Shown: positions 13,464-15,436 of the stretch, in pieces
How the letters are laid out: each line of letters begins with the position of its first letter
Numbering within the stretch: the first letter of the stretch is position 1
Assembly (NCBI GenBank): GCA_012797095.1
Contig: JAAZPS010000030.1
Span: forward strand, 1-15,436
From: Bacillota bacterium
GTDB taxonomy: Bacteria > Bacillota > Dethiobacteria > DTU022
Direction of reading: 5' to 3'
DNA length: 15,436 nt
Program-made: the position numbers and the translations under genes
The notes under the pieces: generated by a model
Database searches by the model: none
Told to the model about the DNA's origin: nothing
The model's input: only the letters and a program-made list of their open reading frames with translations

Positions 13464-14654
13464 TTAATCCTCCACCTCCTGAGCGGAATTAGATTGATCC
13501 TTCAGTCCACCCAACTCTGCCAAGATCTCCGTAATTTCGGCGACCTGCATCTCCTCCTCGAACCCTTTCGCTTTGAGAGCATCGTCCAGGGTGAGGACGC
13601 AGAAGGGGCAGGCCACCGCCAGAATATCGGCCCCCAGAGCCCGGGCATCCTTTACTCTCGTCTCTGCCAGGCGCTCTACCTTGGATTCCGATTCGACCCA
13701 CATCTTCCCACCGCCGCCCTCGCAGCAGAGACTGCGCTCACGGCAGCGGTCAAACTCAACCAGCTCGACACCTTCAATCGCTTCAAGCACGCGGCGCGGC
13801 TCGTCATAGACTCCGCTCTGCTTGCCCAGGTAACAGGGGTCATGGTAGACAATCTTTTTCTCCAGACCATTCTTGAAGGCAATTTTCCCCTGCTCGAGCA
13901 GCTCTGCCAGCAGTTGCGTGTAATGGATCACCGGTTTGTTCAAATCGGGGTAGTGAGTATTGAATGTGGTAAAACAGTGCGGTGAAAGGGCCACGATCCG
14001 GTCGGCCTGGTATTCATTCAGCAGTTCGGTATTATCCTCGATAAGCATCTCAAAGAGACCGTCCTCACCAAGAGTAAAGATCTCGCTGCCGCAGCAGGTC
14101 TCCTCCGTGCCCAGGAAGGCATAGTCCACCCCTGCCTCCTGAAGCAGGCGCACCATATTTTTGGCGACAACCTGAACACGCGGATCGTAAGCGATGGTGC
14201 AACAGACAAAGAACAGATTTTCGACACTTTCATCGGGCTCGGCAACCCTTACATCGAGCCCCTCCATCCAATCATTGCGGGTGGCTCTCGGCTTGTTCCA
14301 GGGATTGCCTTCCATAAACGTGCTCTCGAGGGCATCCCGCACCGTCGGCTGGGTTTTGCCGCTTTCGACAACAAGCGATCTCAGCCCGATGAGCACCTCA
14401 AGCGGTTTCAGGCCCTTCGGACAGCGGACCGCGCAGGTATGGCAGGCAGTGCAATCCCAGATCTCAGCTACCCTGGAAAGTTCCTCAAGCAGATCTTCAT
14501 TGTAAGCGTCGTAGACAAAACGGCGTACATTTAAATTGGTTCGTACCGTTACCGGGCAACCGCCGGTACACCGCCCGCATTGAATACAACCCAGCAGGTC
14601 AAACTTTTCAGTGAAAGTTTGGTTTTCGGTAGTCATCTTCATACCCCGCATCAA
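13464..14654 (-). CDS. HdrD-like (fused HdrC-HdrB) iron-sulfur oxidoreductase
   Basis: First gene of the eight-gene operon. The 396-residue soluble protein joins an HdrC-like N-terminus with two [4Fe-4S] motifs, CIQCGRCTGGCP (C23, C26, C29, C33) and CTACHTCAVRCPKG (C68, C71, C74, C78), to two HdrB-like CCG domains. The first CCG domain has C152, C187-C188 and C227 but lacks the final CxxC cysteine. The second is complete: C274, C310-C311, then CPFC (C349, C352). Full CCG domains bind the non-cubane cluster that handles disulfides in HdrB. No transmembrane segments are seen, unlike the membrane DUF224 Etf:quinone oxidoreductases. Its place before etfB, and the absence of separate hdrB and hdrC, suggest it connects Etf to HdrA. 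TTG at 14654 (12 nt after GGAGG) is the outer start; ATGs at 14651, 14642 and 14636 are alternatives. GlpC/lactate-utilisation LutA-like proteins are less likely in this context. Confidence 0.88.
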   Translation of the reverse strand: MMRGMKMTTENQTFTEKFDLLGCIQCGRCTGGCPVTVRTNLNVRRFVYDAYNEDLLEELSRVAEIWDCTACHTCAVRCPKGLKPLEVLIGLRSLVVESGKTQPTVRDALESTFMEGNPWNKPRATRNDWMEGLDVRVAEPDESVENLFFVCCTIAYDPRVQVVAKNMVRLLQEAGVDYAFLGTEETCCGSEIFTLGEDGLFEMLIEDNTELLNEYQADRIVALSPHCFTTFNTHYPDLNKPVIHYTQLLAELLEQGKIAFKNGLEKKIVYHDPCYLGKQSGVYDEPRRVLEAIEGVELVEFDRCRERSLCCEGGGGKMWVESESKVERLAETRVKDARALGADILAVACPFCVLTLDDALKAKGFEEEMQVAEITEILAELGGLKDQSNSAQEVED

Positions 14655-14735
14655 TGAAATATTTTTCCTCCAGGCCGCAGCACGGGCAGAGGAAATTAAA
14701 GCATTTAAATATCGCTATCACCAACCTCCTTTTGA

Positions 14736-14765
14736 ACTTTAGGAAATAATTCTTTAATGTGTCAA
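14736..14765 (-). promoter_or_regulatory. Candidate sigma-A promoter of the hdrD-like/etf/hdrA/flx operon
   Basis: On the minus strand a perfect TTGACA (14765-14760), an 18-base spacer and TAAAGT (14741-14736) are present about 80 nt upstream of the first gene. The expected start of transcription falls at the AAAGGAGG sequence. Confidence 0.65.
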
Positions 14766-14883
14766 TACAAACCTACAATCTACAGTCTTTTGTTTCGACG
14801 CTGCTTATGCTAAATCCTTCCCGCAATTCTAAAATATTTTGCAGCTCCCCCCGGCAGGGCCGGTTGTTGAACTAAATAGTTCC

Positions 14884-14898
14884 ATTCTTGATAAGAAT
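14884..14898. promoter_or_regulatory. 15-bp palindrome ATTCTTGATAAGAAT, possible operator
   Basis: Perfect 6-bp inverted repeat with a 3-bp centre in the divergent region, about 120 bases upstream of the operon promoter. A related half-site (AATCTTATC) follows at about 14902-14910. The regulator is not identifiable; it does not match the Rex, Fur or PerR consensus. Confidence 0.35.
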
Positions 14899-15076
14899 AG
14901 AAATCTTATCGCATTTAGGTTTTATATGCATTTGTCAGCATAACCCCGAAGTTTGTTGAAAAGATCTGCCAAAGGATTGTTATTTTTAGCGATCGATCTA
15001 TTAATATTACATTTGTGGGTGAAGATTGCATTATTATGAAAATTCTCCTTGTGAAAAAAAGGGATTTCTATTTTTA

Positions 15077-15096
15077 TGTCGAATGTACCTGTCGAA
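15077..15096 (+). promoter_or_regulatory. Two Spo0A-box cores (TGTCGAA) in tandem
   Basis: Exact TGTCGAA occurs at 15077-15083 and 15090-15096, 13 bases apart, 34-54 bases upstream of the Spo0E-like start codon. TGTCGAA is the core of the Spo0A-binding consensus in Bacillus and Clostridia. Their closeness to the start fits a site at or downstream of a promoter, which would favour repression. Confidence 0.6.
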
Positions 15097-15130
15097 TACA
15101 GCAGTTACTCCTGTTTTGCGAGGTGAAACC

Positions 15131-15298
15131 ATGGAATCGGCAAAATGCAAGGAGCAGCTTTTCCAGAGGATCGAGGTCCTGAGAAAAAAATTGCACCAAC
15201 AAAAAGACTTGACCAGGCGCGATACCCTGGAAGTGAGCATGGAGCTGGACCGGCTGATTCTCGAGGCTATGAAAAATGGTAGCCCAAACAAGAATTGA
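15131..15298 (+). CDS. Spo0E-family aspartyl-phosphate phosphatase-like regulatory peptide
   Basis: Small proteins of this family remove phosphate from Spo0A~P and so restrain entry into sporulation. The 55-residue product is a predicted helical hairpin: a first helix with KCKEQLFQRIEVLRKKLHQQ (5-24) and a second carrying the signature SMELDRLILEAM (36-47), corresponding to the conserved S-x-E-LD motif of Spo0E-like proteins. Size and layout match the family. The ATG at 15131 has GAGGTG 5 nt upstream; the frame is open back to 15026, but that part crosses the Spo0A boxes and does not look coding. It is transcribed away from the redox operon. Two Spo0A-box cores lie just upstream, so it is probably under Spo0A control. 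Whether the target is Spo0A or another response regulator cannot be told. Confidence 0.8.
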   Translation: MESAKCKEQLFQRIEVLRKKLHQQKDLTRRDTLEVSMELDRLILEAMKNGSPNKN

Positions 15299-15302
15299 TT
15301 AG

Positions 15303-15328
15303 AACCCAAAAACTTATGTTTTTTGGTT
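15303..15328. terminator. Possible bidirectional terminator between convergent genes
   Basis: AACCCAAAAAC and GTTTTTTGGTT pair over 11 bases with one mismatch and a 4-nt loop. The hairpin lies 5 bases after the Spo0E-like stop and just past the stop of the minus-strand frame entering from the right. GC content is low and the T-run is within the stem, so the call is tentative. Confidence 0.35.
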
Positions 15329-15329
15329 A

Positions 15330-15436
15330 TCAGTAACACGCCATTGCCCAGCTAGATTGATAATGTTGGCTAAGCAGGCGCAAAAAATAAGCCAGCGAAA
15401 GGATGTTAGCCCTCTTTCTCTTGTAGTAACTGTAAA
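15330..15436 (-). CDS. Unrecognised C-terminal fragment of a gene running off the right edge
   Basis: On the minus strand a frame is open from the edge to a TGA at 15330-15332, giving 34 residues that include RANILSLAYFLRLLSQHYQS and end WAMACY. The hydrophobic/aromatic pattern and basic start look like a real protein end, possibly of a transposase, but I do not recognise it. Another frame in the same strand is open to a later TAA, so the choice is uncertain. A shared hairpin follows the stop. Confidence 0.3.
   Translation of the reverse strand, partial: YSYYKRKRANILSLAYFLRLLSQHYQSSWAMACY

Larger units (their letters stand above)
14655..15130. other. Divergent AT-rich regulatory region between the redox operon and the Spo0E-like gene
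   Basis: No confident gene is seen in these 476 bases. The region holds the operon promoter (14736-14765), an AAAGGAGG sequence at about 14726-14733 not followed by a well-placed start, a 15-bp palindrome (14884-14898) and two Spo0A-box cores (15077-15096). Base composition is distinctly AT-richer than the flanking genes. No clear sigma-A promoter for the plus-strand gene was found. Confidence 0.6.

Noticed and set aside
14220..14226. TTCGACA, an inverted Spo0A-box core
   Set aside because: It lies inside the HdrD-like coding sequence, far from a start; a 7-mer match there is expected by chance.
1..15436. tRNA, rRNA or complete insertion sequence
   Set aside because: No cloverleaf-like tRNA, rRNA segment or full transposase was recognised by reading. 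Only an unidentified fragment at the right edge could belong to one.

Overview
The window reads as chromosomal DNA from an anaerobic, spore-forming Firmicute of the Clostridia type, probably with a syntrophic or fermentative lifestyle. The reasons are a Spo0E-family peptide with two exact Spo0A-box cores in front of it, a Bacillus-type DapG aspartokinase next to asd, an RseC/SoxR-reducing family protein, and a large cytoplasmic iron-sulfur/flavin electron-transfer operon. Intergenic DNA is AT-richer than the genes and carries several families of short repeats. I cannot name the species.

Layout. Positions 1-722 (minus) hold a DUF4213/DUF364 protein cut by the left edge. Positions 723-1401 are a repeat-rich spacer with two copies of a 31-bp palindrome, two copies of a 66-bp element and a degenerate ~28-bp array. 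Positions 1402-3697 (minus) are the asd-dapG operon for the aspartate pathway. Positions 4052-5840 (minus) are an RseC-like membrane protein followed by a lipoprotein serpin. Positions 5841-6339 hold repeats and a strong GC-rich terminator. Positions 6340-14654 (minus) are an eight-gene operon. Positions 14655-15130 are a divergent AT-rich regulatory region. Positions 15131-15298 (plus) encode the Spo0E-like peptide, and the right edge cuts an unrecognised minus-strand reading frame.

The centre of interest is the eight-gene operon. In transcription order it encodes a fused HdrC/HdrB-like (HdrD-type) iron-sulfur protein, EtfB, EtfA, HdrA, an MvhD/FlxD-like protein, two [4Fe-4S] proteins (FlxC- and FlxB-like) and an FAD/NAD-binding protein (FlxA-like). 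Junctions are nearly all overlapping or abutting, so the products are probably made together. Known Flx-Hdr complexes use FlxABCD to exchange electrons with NAD(H) and HdrA as the flavin-based bifurcating subunit, with HdrBC reducing a disulfide. Here separate HdrB and HdrC are absent. Their place is taken by an HdrD-like protein adjacent to an electron-transfer flavoprotein. The simplest inference is a soluble machine linking an acyl-CoA dehydrogenase pool (through Etf) to NAD(H) and ferredoxin through HdrA. That is an inference from gene content; no dehydrogenase gene lies in the window.

The small regulatory region at the right end pairs this operon with a sporulation phosphatase-like gene carrying tandem Spo0A boxes, which suggests a feedback loop on the sporulation phosphorelay.
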